The notes: generated by a model not told the origin, from the letters alone. A stretch of DNA of 32,995 bases from Acetivibrio cellulolyticus CD2 (GCF_000179595.2 NZ_JH556653.1:2093925-2126919); one strand, 5' to 3'. Shown: positions 1-8,001, numbered from the stretch's first letter. Numbers and translations: made by a program.

Positions 1-133
1 CAGAATTATACCACAGATATTTTGCCTTGTAAATATTTTTTTACTTTTTTATAAAATTTTATAAATTGCAAGTTAAAGTGACGGTAAAATTTTGGTAAAC
101 TTGTATAATGCAAACTATTGGCACTATTGTTCG

Positions 134-279
134 GGATGTCAAGGGCGAGCATAGCTCGTTCATCGTAGGCAAAGCCGGAGACCCTTTACATCCATTGCAC
201 TATCATCCTTTTGTTCCCGGTCTGTTATGACAGACCGGCTGCCTTCTGGCGAGGACAGGGCTTGGGACAGAGTCCCAAG
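134..279. other. Structured non-coding segment at the IS left end
   Basis: Three nested or consecutive inverted repeats fill the space between the left terminus and the transposase stop. A 12-bp stem with one mismatch (134-145 with 182-193) encloses a 5-bp hairpin (146-150/154-158) and a small GGC-AAA-GCC hairpin (168-176). A perfect 9-bp hairpin follows (217-225/230-238, loop TATG), then a perfect 8-bp hairpin (261-268/272-279). The segment is visibly richer in G and C than the flanks. It could be a terminator zone for the transposase, a transposition-end structure, or a structured RNA. None of these can be chosen from the sequence. Confidence 0.55.
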
Positions 280-282
280 GTT

Positions 283-1338
283 TTAACTTGCAGCCATATC
301 AATTGCAGACTTATATGCTAATATTCGTCTTGGATAGTTATTTATCCATGTTTCTATCCATTTTATCGTCTTTTTACTTATTCTCCCTATATCTGTTCCT
401 TTTGGTATAAATCGGCGTATTAGCTTGTTTGTATTTTCGTTTGTGCCTCTTTCCCAGGAGCTATATGGATGTGCATAATATAGTTTCACCCTTTTATCTT
501 TTCCAGCCCTCACAGACCGTTCTATGCCTTCATAATCAAGAAATTCACTACCATTATCCACTGTTATTGTTTTGAATTTATCCTTAAATGATTTACCATA
601 TTTCTTCTCCAAACAATCTAGTGCTGCTACTACTGATTCTTGTGTCTTTGATGGCATTTTGATTATTATTTCCTCGCGTATACTTCTCTCACTTAAAACC
701 AGTAATACTGCACCTTTCCCTTCACGTTTTCCAACAACACAGTCCATTTCCCAATGTCCATATTCCTCGCGCTTATCAATCTCTGTAGGCCTTTCTTCAA
801 TGCTTGTTCCTTTAAGATTTTTATGCGGTATCTTTATTTTCTTATAGTCTCTCTTTTTGCCAGCTTTTTTCACTGGAAGATCTATATTTGTAAGGTTTAA
901 GAACACATCTCCTCGATCTATATAGTTATATACTGTCTTTGTACATATTTGGGTCTCAAACTCTAAGCCTTTCGCTTCTATCTCTCCTATCACTGCATCT
1001 GGGGAATACTTTTCTTTTACAATCTTTTTTTCTATGTGTTTGACTAATTTGTGGTCTTTACCTATCTTTAATCCAGGTCCTTTGTTCCTTGCATTCTCAT
1101 AATATATTCGTTGCCCTACATCTGCACAATATTCTTCTCTGTAAGTCAAATCAGAGTTCACAAGCTTTATCTTTCCCCTCGATATTTCTCTTTCTATTGT
1201 TCTGATACCTCTTTGCATGCGCTGTGCTATTTCATAAGGTTTTAATCCCTCTTTTAACAATATTTCAATACTATATCTTTCTCTTGCTTTTAGGTGTTTA
1301 TATTTTTTTGTTTTTGCGGTATTATTAATCTGGCTCAT
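283..1338 (-). CDS. IS30-family transposase
   Basis: DDE-type integrase/transposase that would cut and join the ends of this element. An N-terminal helix-turn-helix segment (about residues 15-60, with KPYEIAQRMQRG) is followed by the RNase H-like catalytic core. The first catalytic Asp is in HWEMDCVVGKREGKG, the second in TVDNGSEF, and the Glu in RGTNENTN; the last two are classic IS30 motifs. The frame is open up to 1377, but the ATG at 1338 (protein starting MSQINN, 351 aa) is chosen because AAGGAG lies just upstream, and because the upstream ATG overlaps the likely -10 box (TATAAT, complement of 1376-1381). No frameshift or lost catalytic residue is visible. Confidence 0.9.
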   Translation of the reverse strand: MSQINNTAKTKKYKHLKARERYSIEILLKEGLKPYEIAQRMQRGIRTIEREISRGKIKLVNSDLTYREEYCADVGQRIYYENARNKGPGLKIGKDHKLVKHIEKKIVKEKYSPDAVIGEIEAKGLEFETQICTKTVYNYIDRGDVFLNLTNIDLPVKKAGKKRDYKKIKIPHKNLKGTSIEERPTEIDKREEYGHWEMDCVVGKREGKGAVLLVLSERSIREEIIIKMPSKTQESVVAALDCLEKKYGKSFKDKFKTITVDNGSEFLDYEGIERSVRAGKDKRVKLYYAHPYSSWERGTNENTNKLIRRFIPKGTDIGRISKKTIKWIETWINNYPRRILAYKSAIDMAAS

Positions 1339-1375
1339 GGTTTTCTCCTTTGTTTGTTTTTCGTGGTTGCTAAAC

Positions 1376-1405
1376 ATTATACAATGGATTTTACCATGAG
1401 TCTCA
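1376..1405 (-). promoter_or_regulatory. Transposase promoter inside the right end of the IS
   Basis: On the minus strand, TTGAGA (complement of 1400-1405) and TATAAT (complement of 1376-1381) are separated by 18 bp. Transcription would start about 30 bp before the MSQINN start codon. This is a sigma-A-like promoter carried by the element itself. Confidence 0.6.
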
Positions 1406-1469
1406 ATTTTTTGCTTCTTCCGTCACTTTATTTTACAACTTACCATATGAATTGCCTACTATAAATTGC

Positions 1470-2906
1470 CTACAAAAGCATACCCCTTAAAAATTCCAGT
1501 GTATAAAAGCCCAAAAGTAAGATAGATGTATACGTTACCACCATATCCAACCACTTTCTTTTTGTAAAAACTGAAATTCCAATATAAATGGGTACTAATG
1601 ACGAAATATATCTTGATCCACTCAATAACCATGAGGGTGAAAAAGAGACAATCATGAATAATAACATATATACACTATAGGAAAGACGCATTCTCCCTAT
1701 TGAATAAAAAATCAAAAAAACCACCAATAAAAATGAAATAATGCAAGGTATCCAATATGTCACCCTAAATATATCCTCAGGATTTATTGCTGATTCAGCG
1801 ATACGCTTTAAGTTATTAAACATATTTCCGAATTCGTTTTCCCAACCTTCTTTCTGGTATACCAGAAACTTGTTCCAACTTCCATAGATTACTTTATTTA
1901 TCGACAAGTATACAAAAAACCCCAAAGGAATCAAAAAAACATATATCCCCTTGGAAATAAAGTCTTTCAATATATTCATGAACTTCCGGTCTCGAAGCTT
2001 TTGATATACCCGATTTGAAATAATATACTCCAAAACTGCAGGAGCAAACAGAATAATACCCTGATTCTTTGTAAGTGCTGCAAAAAATCCGCATAAACCC
2101 GCTGCAAACCATTTCTCTTTTCTGAGATAGTACAAAGTCATAATTGACAATGCAATAAAAATACTTTCAGTATAGGCAATACCAAAGAAAACTGACATGG
2201 GATAAATCAACAAGTATTTTATAGATCTCATAGCGGTACTATTATCAAAATCTATCTGTACAAGCTTGTACAAATAATAACATCCTACACCTAACGACAA
2301 ATCAGAAACAATAACACTTGCAAGCAAACTATTTTTAACTATCTTTGACAAAATACTTACTAAAAGCGGATAAAGCGGATAAAAAACTATCAGTCTAGCA
2401 TTTTCCCCTGTGCTGTTATAACCATTTTGGGCTATATTCAGATAGTGAAGTGAATCCCATTTGTTCCACAAAGAATCAAAACATTCTACAAAACCAGAAT
2501 GCTGATTTAGAGTTTGTACTGCATAAAGATAACCAATAAAATACAATACCAATCTTGAAGCAATTGCAACCATTAGTATATTTATTAAAACCTTTGGATG
2601 GTTTTTCTTTATTCTTTTATCCTGATAAATCTCTACTCCTAACAAATCCTTAATGAACACTCCTAACAACATAATGCCTATAGCTGTTACCGACAAAATA
2701 CTTAGTGTTCTAATAAGTTCCGGTACTAAAGGTTCCTCATTTCTAAAGAAGATACTATATAAAAATGTTGCAGCAACTGTTATAATTCCACTTACATATG
2801 TAAGTCGTATTTTTGCTGATGAACACTCTTTATTCTTAACAAATAAAATAAAAGTCGTAAGAAAAATATTAATAATTAAAAACAAAATATAGAGCACAAA
2901 TTCCAC
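1470..2906 (-). CDS. PIG-V-like integral membrane glycosyltransferase
   Basis: A 478-residue polytopic membrane protein with about ten or more hydrophobic segments. The motif WNKWDSLHYLNIAQNGY (about residues 148-164) matches the signature of the PIG-V / mannosyltransferase II family, in which an Asp in the first large extracytoplasmic loop is expected to be catalytic and a polyprenyl-phosphate sugar is the usual donor. Bacterial members probably glycosylate lipids or surface proteins; substrate and acceptor are unknown here. The start at 2906 has AGGGGGG just upstream. The gene is monocistronic in appearance and ends 40 bp from the IS30 right end, so the insertion lies just past its stop codon and leaves the protein intact. 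Confidence 0.75.
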   Translation of the reverse strand: MEFVLYILFLIINIFLTTFILFVKNKECSSAKIRLTYVSGIITVAATFLYSIFFRNEEPLVPELIRTLSILSVTAIGIMLLGVFIKDLLGVEIYQDKRIKKNHPKVLINILMVAIASRLVLYFIGYLYAVQTLNQHSGFVECFDSLWNKWDSLHYLNIAQNGYNSTGENARLIVFYPLYPLLVSILSKIVKNSLLASVIVSDLSLGVGCYYLYKLVQIDFDNSTAMRSIKYLLIYPMSVFFGIAYTESIFIALSIMTLYYLRKEKWFAAGLCGFFAALTKNQGIILFAPAVLEYIISNRVYQKLRDRKFMNILKDFISKGIYVFLIPLGFFVYLSINKVIYGSWNKFLVYQKEGWENEFGNMFNNLKRIAESAINPEDIFRVTYWIPCIISFLLVVFLIFYSIGRMRLSYSVYMLLFMIVSFSPSWLLSGSRYISSLVPIYIGISVFTKRKWLDMVVTYTSILLLGFYTLEFLRGMLL

Positions 2907-2979
2907 TTTTTTACCCCCCTAGCCAATTGATTTAACAGTACTTAACTGGTTGTATATGGCTAAGCTCTAATTTCATTTT

Positions 2980-3006
2980 ATTATACTTTATTGGTTTTTT
3001 CAACAA
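2980..3006 (-). promoter_or_regulatory. Predicted promoter of the PIG-V-like gene
   Basis: On the minus strand a TATAAT -10 (complement of 2980-2985) lies 15-16 bp downstream of TTGTTG/TTTGTT (complement of 3001-3007). It is about 75 bp before the start codon. The rest of the 284-bp gap up to the guaD stop shows no gene or clear terminator. Confidence 0.4.
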
Positions 3007-3190
3007 ATTTTGCCTTTTACAATGAACTTTGCTTCTTTATCCAGATTTATCAACTAATACTTAACAGGAAGGGTTTTAAACTCTGAAAACATATCTAGAA
3101 TACCGCAAAAAAGATACTGAACTTTAGATAAGAAATTTTAGAATTCTGATTATAATATATGTTCCTTACTTTTTATAATCCATAAAACAA

Positions 3191-3664
3191 CTAATACTGA
3201 ACTTTATCTTCTCTGGCTTTCCATTCATCGAAGGCCTCAAGACACAATTCCCTGTCCTTCTGCTCAAATTCAACTTTTTTACGTTCTGCCTTTCCCTTGA
3301 TTACATCATAAATATATTTGTCATCAAATCCTATCGAAGCAGCATCCTCCCTTGTACAACCATAAAAAACCTTTTCAATTTTAGCCCAATGAATTGCTGA
3401 AAAACACATGGGGCAAGGTTCACATGAAGTATATAGCTCACAATCCGAGAGATCAAATCTTTCCAACATTTTTGCTGCACTTCTAATGGCAATCATTTCG
3501 GCATGGTCAGTAGGGTCATTATTCTTTATGACCTCGTTATGTGCCCGTGCAATTATCATGTTGTCCTTTACAATAACTGCCCCAAACGGACCTCCATGCC
3601 CACTTTTTACACCTTCGACCGCTTCTTGAGCAGCCACTTTCATAAAATCACTGTTTTTTCTCAT
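3191..3664 (-). CDS. guaD: Guanine deaminase
   Basis: A cytidine-deaminase-fold hydrolase, probably converting guanine to xanthine plus ammonia in purine salvage, in the cytosol. The zinc motif is complete: H54 and the proton-shuttling E56 (in DPTDHAEMIAI), then C84 and C87 (in TSCEPCPMC). The motifs GHGGPFGAVIVKD near the N-terminus and GFDDKYIYDVI near the C-terminus, and the length of 157 aa, match Bacillus GuaD better than tRNA adenosine deaminase TadA. AAAGGA precedes the ATG at 3664. It is transcribed alone, divergently from the LytTR operon. Function is by family; activity on other purines or pterins is not excluded. Confidence 0.85.
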   Translation of the reverse strand: MRKNSDFMKVAAQEAVEGVKSGHGGPFGAVIVKDNMIIARAHNEVIKNNDPTDHAEMIAIRSAAKMLERFDLSDCELYTSCEPCPMCFSAIHWAKIEKVFYGCTREDAASIGFDDKYIYDVIKGKAERKKVEFEQKDRELCLEAFDEWKAREDKVQY

Positions 3665-3692
3665 AATTTTATCCTTTATTTGTGAGTAGTAT

Positions 3693-3720
3693 ATTATATA
3701 TTACCATATTTTTAAACAAA
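3693..3720 (-). promoter_or_regulatory. Predicted guaD promoter
   Basis: On the minus strand TTTGTT (complement of 3715-3720) and TATAAT (complement of 3693-3698) are 16 bp apart, about 30 bp before the guaD start. The -35 is weak; the -10 is a perfect consensus. Confidence 0.4.
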
Positions 3721-3774
3721 GTACCACCCTTCGCTTTTGACTCTCACATCGTTCGAAAGGGGCGGAATAGTATA

Positions 3775-3815
3775 CCTTTTTGGTCACTTGAAAAAGTGCC
3801 AAAAGGGTTTTTGTT
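3775..3815 (+). terminator. Hairpin with downstream T-rich run, upstream of the LytTR operator
   Basis: The left arm (3775-3789) and right arm (3794-3807) pair with small bulges around a GAAA loop and are followed by GGTTTTTGTTTT. It has the form of a rho-independent terminator on the plus strand, but the only upstream plus-strand sequence is the divergent intergenic region. It may shield the LytTR promoter from read-through, or be an operator dyad. Confidence 0.35.
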
Positions 3816-3836
3816 TTGTGTGCACAAATGTATAAA

Positions 3837-3872
3837 ATTTGTATCTTGGTTATCTATATTTGTAACTTGGTT
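3837..3872 (+). promoter_or_regulatory. Candidate LytTR operator: two 15-bp direct repeats with 21-bp period
   Basis: ATTTGTATCTTGGTT (3837-3851) recurs as ATTTGTAACTTGGTT (3858-3872), with one mismatch and exactly 21 bp from start to start. Two directly repeated sites one 21-bp step apart, just upstream of the -35, is the known arrangement for LytTR-domain regulators such as AgrA and ComE. The second copy ends 9 bp before the predicted -35, a position suited to activation. The adjacent LytTR gene is the obvious candidate binder. Confidence 0.65.
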
Positions 3873-3881
3873 TTATTGATA

Positions 3882-3910
3882 TTGATTTGGACACTGCAAA
3901 ACGCTATTAT
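3882..3910 (+). promoter_or_regulatory. Promoter of the LytTR-ABC operon
   Basis: TTGATT (3882-3887) and TATTAT (3905-3910) are separated by 17 bp. The start site would fall near 3917, leaving a leader of only about 15 nt that carries the AGGTGA ribosome binding site of the first gene. Confidence 0.6.
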
Positions 3911-3931
3911 TGAATTGCGAGGTGAAAACGC

Positions 3932-4384
3932 TTGAAACTAACGTTAGTCCAAAGGAAACAGGAAGATATTGAAGTTGAAATAAGATATAGGGAAATGAAT
4001 TCTTATGTTGAAGAGCTTGTCAAAAAAATTGAGAGCTTCAATCATACAATATTCGGGGATGACAATGGCAGGCAGTACAAAATAAATGTTTGTGACATTT
4101 ATTACATAGAAAGTGTAGATAAAAAAACATTTATTTATACAAAAGAACAGGTATTCCGTTCGGAATTAAAGCTTTATCAGTTGTTCAATGAATTGGCTGA
4201 TTATGATTTTGTGCAAATCAACAAAGCATGCATTTTAAATATAAATGTTCTGGAAAGTTTGCAGCCATTGGTAAACAGCCGGATTGAAGCAAAACTGTCA
4301 AACGGGGAACGTCTTAATGTTTCAAGAACTTATATCCCGGATATAAAGAAAGCATTAACAGTAGAAAGGAACACATCAAAATGA
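3932..4384 (+). CDS. LytTR-family DNA-binding regulator (no receiver domain)
   Basis: A 150-residue protein whose C-terminal two thirds (about residues 45-145) is a LytTR DNA-binding domain, with VCDIYYIESVDKKTFIYT, the FVQINKACILNINVLESL stretch, and the NGERLNVSRTYIPDIKKAL end. The short N-terminal part has no receiver domain, so it is not a two-component regulator. Such one-domain LytTR proteins are usually paired with a membrane partner that controls them, here the DUF3021 protein. Translation starts at TTG (3932) behind AGGTGA. Its stop overlaps the next start by 4 nt (ATGA), so the genes are translationally coupled. It probably binds the 21-bp-phased repeats just upstream and controls its own operon. 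Confidence 0.88.
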   Translation: MKLTLVQRKQEDIEVEIRYREMNSYVEELVKKIESFNHTIFGDDNGRQYKINVCDIYYIESVDKKTFIYTKEQVFRSELKLYQLFNELADYDFVQINKACILNINVLESLQPLVNSRIEAKLSNGERLNVSRTYIPDIKKALTVERNTSK

Positions 4385-4827
4385 AAGCGTTTATAAAACA
4401 ATGTCTGATAACTTTCAGTCTTATAATAATTGCGGTATATCTTGTCTTTGGATTCATAAACTGGTGTTGGAACGATTTCAATTTTGCAATGCAAGTTCTC
4501 GTAACGACTGTAGTAATTTACCTTGGAAGATTTGTATCCGACAAATTTAAAAGTAGTTATCACATATTCGAAATATTGGTAGAATTTGCAATGGTGCTGA
4601 CAGTTGTACTGACTTTCGGATGGATTTTTAAATGGTACCAATTATCTTACGCATGGATAATAGTTTTGATAGTCGTTATGGTATACACTGCAAGCTACAT
4701 TCTTGATATTGCAAGAACCAAAAAAAACGTAGATTTCATCAATAAACAGATCATGGTAAGAAAAGAGAGAATAGCACAGCACATTGGTACACAAGATAGT
4801 AGGTTAGATCAGGAGGATAATCAATGA
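4381..4827 (+). CDS. DUF3021 four-helix membrane protein, LytTR partner
   Basis: A 148-residue protein with four hydrophobic segments (about residues 9-30, 38-55, 64-85 and 90-112) followed by a charged cytoplasmic tail. The pattern and the fixed position after a LytTR gene match the DUF3021 family. Its members are thought to act as membrane inhibitors or sensors of the LytTR protein (LytTR regulatory systems), though the ligand is generally unknown. AAAGGA precedes the start. It overlaps the LytTR stop by 4 nt and the permease start by 4 nt, so all three are in one coupled operon. Confidence 0.8.
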   Translation: MKAFIKQCLITFSLIIIAVYLVFGFINWCWNDFNFAMQVLVTTVVIYLGRFVSDKFKSSYHIFEILVEFAMVLTVVLTFGWIFKWYQLSYAWIIVLIVVMVYTASYILDIARTKKNVDFINKQIMVRKERIAQHIGTQDSRLDQEDNQ

Positions 4828-7310
4828 TTACGGTTTTTAAAGCATTGACCAAAAGCCTTTTTGATAAAAAGCTCAGGCTCTTTTTGGTCATTTTTTCTAT
4901 TGCAGCTTCTGCAGCATTAATTTATGCAAATGAATGTTTTTCTCAAATTTGTACACAGAAGTTTTATGAAGCGGATGTTCGGTGGGGTGGAAATTCCGAT
5001 ATCTACATAGAGGGCAAGGAAACCGTTGGTGCTAAAGAGTGGATTGACCTCAAAGAGTTATCCGGGTATAAAGACAAGTTTAAATATGAATTCCATTTTG
5101 TAGAAGGTAAAGCACTTTACGCTCCCAGCATTGAAGAAATGCATTATTTCTCAATTATAGGAGTGGATATTGAAAAGTTTAATACCCATAATCCTGTAAG
5201 CTTAAGTGATGGAAGTTTTCAAAATTGGGATGGGTTTAAAATTATCCTTGGTGAAACTTACGCTAAAAAGTACAACCTTAAAGTTAATGATGTTATGAAG
5301 CTCGAACTCAACGGAAGCCAATATGATTTTAAAGTTGCAGGTATAAGCGAAGCTAAAGGATTATTCCTAAGGGAACTTGCAGATGGTGGATTTATACTGG
5401 CACCTAAGAATACCATATCAGATATATTTAAAGGTGACACCAATCTGGTGTTTATAAAACTAAAAGACAGCACTCAGAAAGAAGCTGTAAAAGAAGCGCT
5501 GACAGAGGAACTTGATGAATACAAGGTAGAATATGCTATAGACGATGCCTTAATTGAAGCAGAAACATTGAACTATGTACTTCCATTCATAATCTCAGCG
5601 ATTGCCGTTATTTTTATGAGTATCTTCATAATATTTACTGCATTTAATCTGATTACTATAGAACGTATACCAATGATTGGAACCTTAAGAAGTATTGGCT
5701 TAAGCAGAAAAAAGATCAATAGGATGCTTGTTGGAGAAAGTGCATTTCTAGGAGTCTTAGGTGGATTTATAGGATGTCTTCTTGGAATAGTTGTGTTGGA
5801 ATTTATTCAAATAAATTATTTCAGAGGAGAAAAACCTGTACTAAATGCCAATATACTATTGGGTGCAAAGCAGATTATTATGGCGATTGGAGCTTCAGTT
5901 ATCATAGCAGTCTTCAGCGCAATCATACCAATCCTTAGAATAACAAGAACTCCAATTAAAAACATAATTTTAAATGATATACATAAAAAGCAAGGAAAGA
6001 AAAACAGACTATGGATTATTGGATTTATTCTAATGTCATTGGCTGCTATTGTGCCGTACTTTTTAGAAAGTAGTCTATCCGGAATGATTGCAGGTTGTGT
6101 TCTTGCAACAGGTGCTCTGGTCGGATTAGTTCCTCTGATACCCTTTTTAACATATCATTTATCAAGGTTTATTGGAAAAATTCCGTTTCTACGCTATGAC
6201 ATTATCTTAGGTATAAGGAATATTCGTGACAACAAGAACCTTCTCAATAATATACAGTTATTTTCGGTATCCATTGCAATCGTTGCTTTTATGGCATCAA
6301 TCTTCAATACAATGGGTTCAGACTTGATCAAGGCTTATAAAGAGGATATGAAGTACGATATTCGTGTTATCCTGAGGCATACTGATGACCAAACCGTAAA
6401 GCTTATGTCTGATATAGAGGGTGTAGAGGCTTGCAATGGAGACTATTTTACCGATGCCGGTATAGCTAATTATCAAACCTTTATTAATATACTTTATGGA
6501 ATTAATGATGAGAGCTTCTTTGAATATGAAACCGCAGGTCAGCTCGATAAAAACAGAGATGCAATAAAAAACCTTAATAGTGGAAAAAACATCATCACAA
6601 CAAATGTGCTAAAAAGTAAATTAGGCTTGCAGACAGGTGACAATCTGGTAATAAAATTTGGAAGCAAGGAGGTTACATATAAAATTACCGGCTTTGTTGA
6701 CACTAATGCGGGAATCGGACATGTAGGTTATATTTCTTCTGAAAACTTCAGAAAAGACCTTGAAATATCTGATTATAGTGAAATTCTTGTAAAAGCAAAA
6801 GGAGATCCTGATACTGTAAAAAGCAATATAAAAAGAGCATTAAACAAAGACGTAATACGTATTGAAACCAAAGAAGAAATGGCAGAAGCCAATTCAGACA
6901 AGGTGATGGGCGTTTTCAACGCAATAAGCTGCTACAGCTATATTGCCTTAATTATCGGTATAATTGGTATTGTTAATAATCTGATCGTCAGCTTGATTCA
7001 GCGAAAAAGGAGTTTTGCAATGTATCGCTGTATTGGTATGAGCAAGAAAAGCCTGAACAAAATGCTGATAACGGAAGCAGTTGTTGTTGGAGTATATGGA
7101 ATATGTTTCGGATTGACATGTGCAATAATTCTTTCAACAGTTATTCCTTTAATTGTTAGCATTTTTTGGGGGGCGGTAACAACCCAACTTGCTATAAAGG
7201 AAATGGCAATTATGGGATTAGCAGGGATTACTGCTATGTTTGCAATAGCTTTAGTACCTGTAATTAAAAGCAATAAGTTTAGTATACTTGAAAGCATTAA
7301 ATATGAGTAA
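4824..7310 (+). CDS. MacB/FtsX-type ABC transporter permease
   Basis: An 828-residue permease with the duplicated layout of the FtsX/MacB superfamily. An N-terminal membrane anchor (about 16-36) is followed by an extracytoplasmic domain (about 40-245), a first FtsX core of three helices (about 253-375, containing RSIGLSRKKINRMLVGES), two further helices, a second anchor (about 475-495), a second extracytoplasmic domain, and a final FtsX core (about 700-820, containing RCIGMSKKSLNKMLITEA). Such permeases do not import solutes; they move or sense lipids, lipoproteins or peptides using ATP hydrolysis. AGGAGG lies 7 bp before the ATG. The partner ATPase follows 16 bp downstream. Substrate unknown; resistance to or export of a peptide is the likeliest role. 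Confidence 0.85.
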   Translation: MITVFKALTKSLFDKKLRLFLVIFSIAASAALIYANECFSQICTQKFYEADVRWGGNSDIYIEGKETVGAKEWIDLKELSGYKDKFKYEFHFVEGKALYAPSIEEMHYFSIIGVDIEKFNTHNPVSLSDGSFQNWDGFKIILGETYAKKYNLKVNDVMKLELNGSQYDFKVAGISEAKGLFLRELADGGFILAPKNTISDIFKGDTNLVFIKLKDSTQKEAVKEALTEELDEYKVEYAIDDALIEAETLNYVLPFIISAIAVIFMSIFIIFTAFNLITIERIPMIGTLRSIGLSRKKINRMLVGESAFLGVLGGFIGCLLGIVVLEFIQINYFRGEKPVLNANILLGAKQIIMAIGASVIIAVFSAIIPILRITRTPIKNIILNDIHKKQGKKNRLWIIGFILMSLAAIVPYFLESSLSGMIAGCVLATGALVGLVPLIPFLTYHLSRFIGKIPFLRYDIILGIRNIRDNKNLLNNIQLFSVSIAIVAFMASIFNTMGSDLIKAYKEDMKYDIRVILRHTDDQTVKLMSDIEGVEACNGDYFTDAGIANYQTFINILYGINDESFFEYETAGQLDKNRDAIKNLNSGKNIITTNVLKSKLGLQTGDNLVIKFGSKEVTYKITGFVDTNAGIGHVGYISSENFRKDLEISDYSEILVKAKGDPDTVKSNIKRALNKDVIRIETKEEMAEANSDKVMGVFNAISCYSYIALIIGIIGIVNNLIVSLIQRKRSFAMYRCIGMSKKSLNKMLITEAVVVGVYGICFGLTCAIILSTVIPLIVSIFWGAVTTQLAIKEMAIMGLAGITAMFAIALVPVIKSNKFSILESIKYE

Positions 7311-7326
7311 AGGGGATTTCCAAACC

Positions 7327-8001
7327 ATGAATAAAATTATTGAGCTCAAAGGTGTAAGTAAATCTTTTGAATTGGCAAACACTAAGGTTAAAGTTTTGGA
7401 AAATATAAATCTTGAAATTGAAGAAGGTGAGTTTATATCCATAATGGGACCGTCGGGGTCAGGGAAAAGCACACTATTGTATCTGATTGGTGGACTGGAT
7501 AAGGCAAGCGAAGGAGCAATCCTTGTGAACGGAGTTGAAATGAGGAAACTAAGTGATAATCTTGAAAGTAAAATCAGAAGAAATGATATGGGTTTTATCT
7601 TTCAGGCATATAACCTCATTGACAATTTGACTTTAGAGGAGAATATTCTTTTGCCAGCTCTGCTGGAAGGAAAAAAGAAAAAAGCTGTACTCAGAAAGGC
7701 TGAGGAATTAATGGATATCGTAGGAATATTACATAGAAGAAACCATACTCCAAAAGAACTTTCCGGTGGAGAGCAGCAAAGAACAGCCATTGCCCGAGCA
7801 CTGATTAATGACCCTGATATTTTGTTTGCCGATGAGCCGATAGGCAATCTTGACAGCAAGAGCGGCACGGAAGTTCTGGAACTTTTAGGAAAGATCAATA
7901 AAGAAAGAGGAATTACAATTCTAATGGTAACTCATTCTGAGGAATCGACCAGGTATGGAAATAGAATAATAAGGCTGAAAGATGGAAGAATTATAGCATA
8001 A
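7327..8001 (+). CDS. LolD/MacB-type ABC transporter ATP-binding protein
   Basis: A 224-residue ATPase that would dimerise under the preceding permease. All motifs are intact: Walker A GPSGSGKST, Q-loop FIFQAYN, signature LSGGEQQR, Walker B ILFADEP, and the switch His in VTHSEE. The start at 7327 (MNKIIEL) is preferred over ATGs at 7288 and 7303 because AAAGGGGA sits 10 bp upstream and the alternatives run into the permease gene without a good ribosome site. It ends the LytTR-DUF3021-permease-ATPase operon. No clear terminator is visible in the 79-bp gap to the convergent gene at 8081. Confidence 0.9.
   Translation: MNKIIELKGVSKSFELANTKVKVLENINLEIEEGEFISIMGPSGSGKSTLLYLIGGLDKASEGAILVNGVEMRKLSDNLESKIRRNDMGFIFQAYNLIDNLTLEENILLPALLEGKKKKAVLRKAEELMDIVGILHRRNHTPKELSGGEQQRTAIARALINDPDILFADEPIGNLDSKSGTEVLELLGKINKERGITILMVTHSEESTRYGNRIIRLKDGRIIA

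Larger units (their letters stand above)
74..1430. mobile_element. IS30-family insertion sequence
   Basis: Both ends carry the same 11-bp inverted sequence TAAAGTGACGG (74-84, and its complement at 1420-1430), and they enclose a single IS30-type transposase on the minus strand. A second shared subterminal motif, TTGTATAATG, lies 17 bp inside the left repeat (101-110) and 36 bp inside the right one (complement at 1375-1384). The size (about 1.36 kb) and the single-ORF layout fit IS30. The exact outer boundaries and any 2-3 bp target duplication cannot be fixed without an empty-site comparison. The transposase frame is open, so the copy may be active. The left 160 bp between terminus and stop codon is non-coding and rich in hairpins. 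Confidence 0.8.

Noticed and set aside
283-1377. Transposase starting at the upstream ATG (1377)
   Set aside because: That codon overlaps the predicted -10 box and has no ribosome site; the ATG at 1338 has AAGGAG in the right place.
3721-3745. T-box-like word on the minus strand (AAGGGTGGTAC upstream of guaD)
   Set aside because: It matches the first 11 nt of the T-box antiterminator motif, but the following CCGCG-type part, the complementary 3' half and a terminator are missing, guaD is not a tRNA-charging or amino-acid gene, and a guaD promoter is predicted downstream of it. It is probably a chance match or a remnant.
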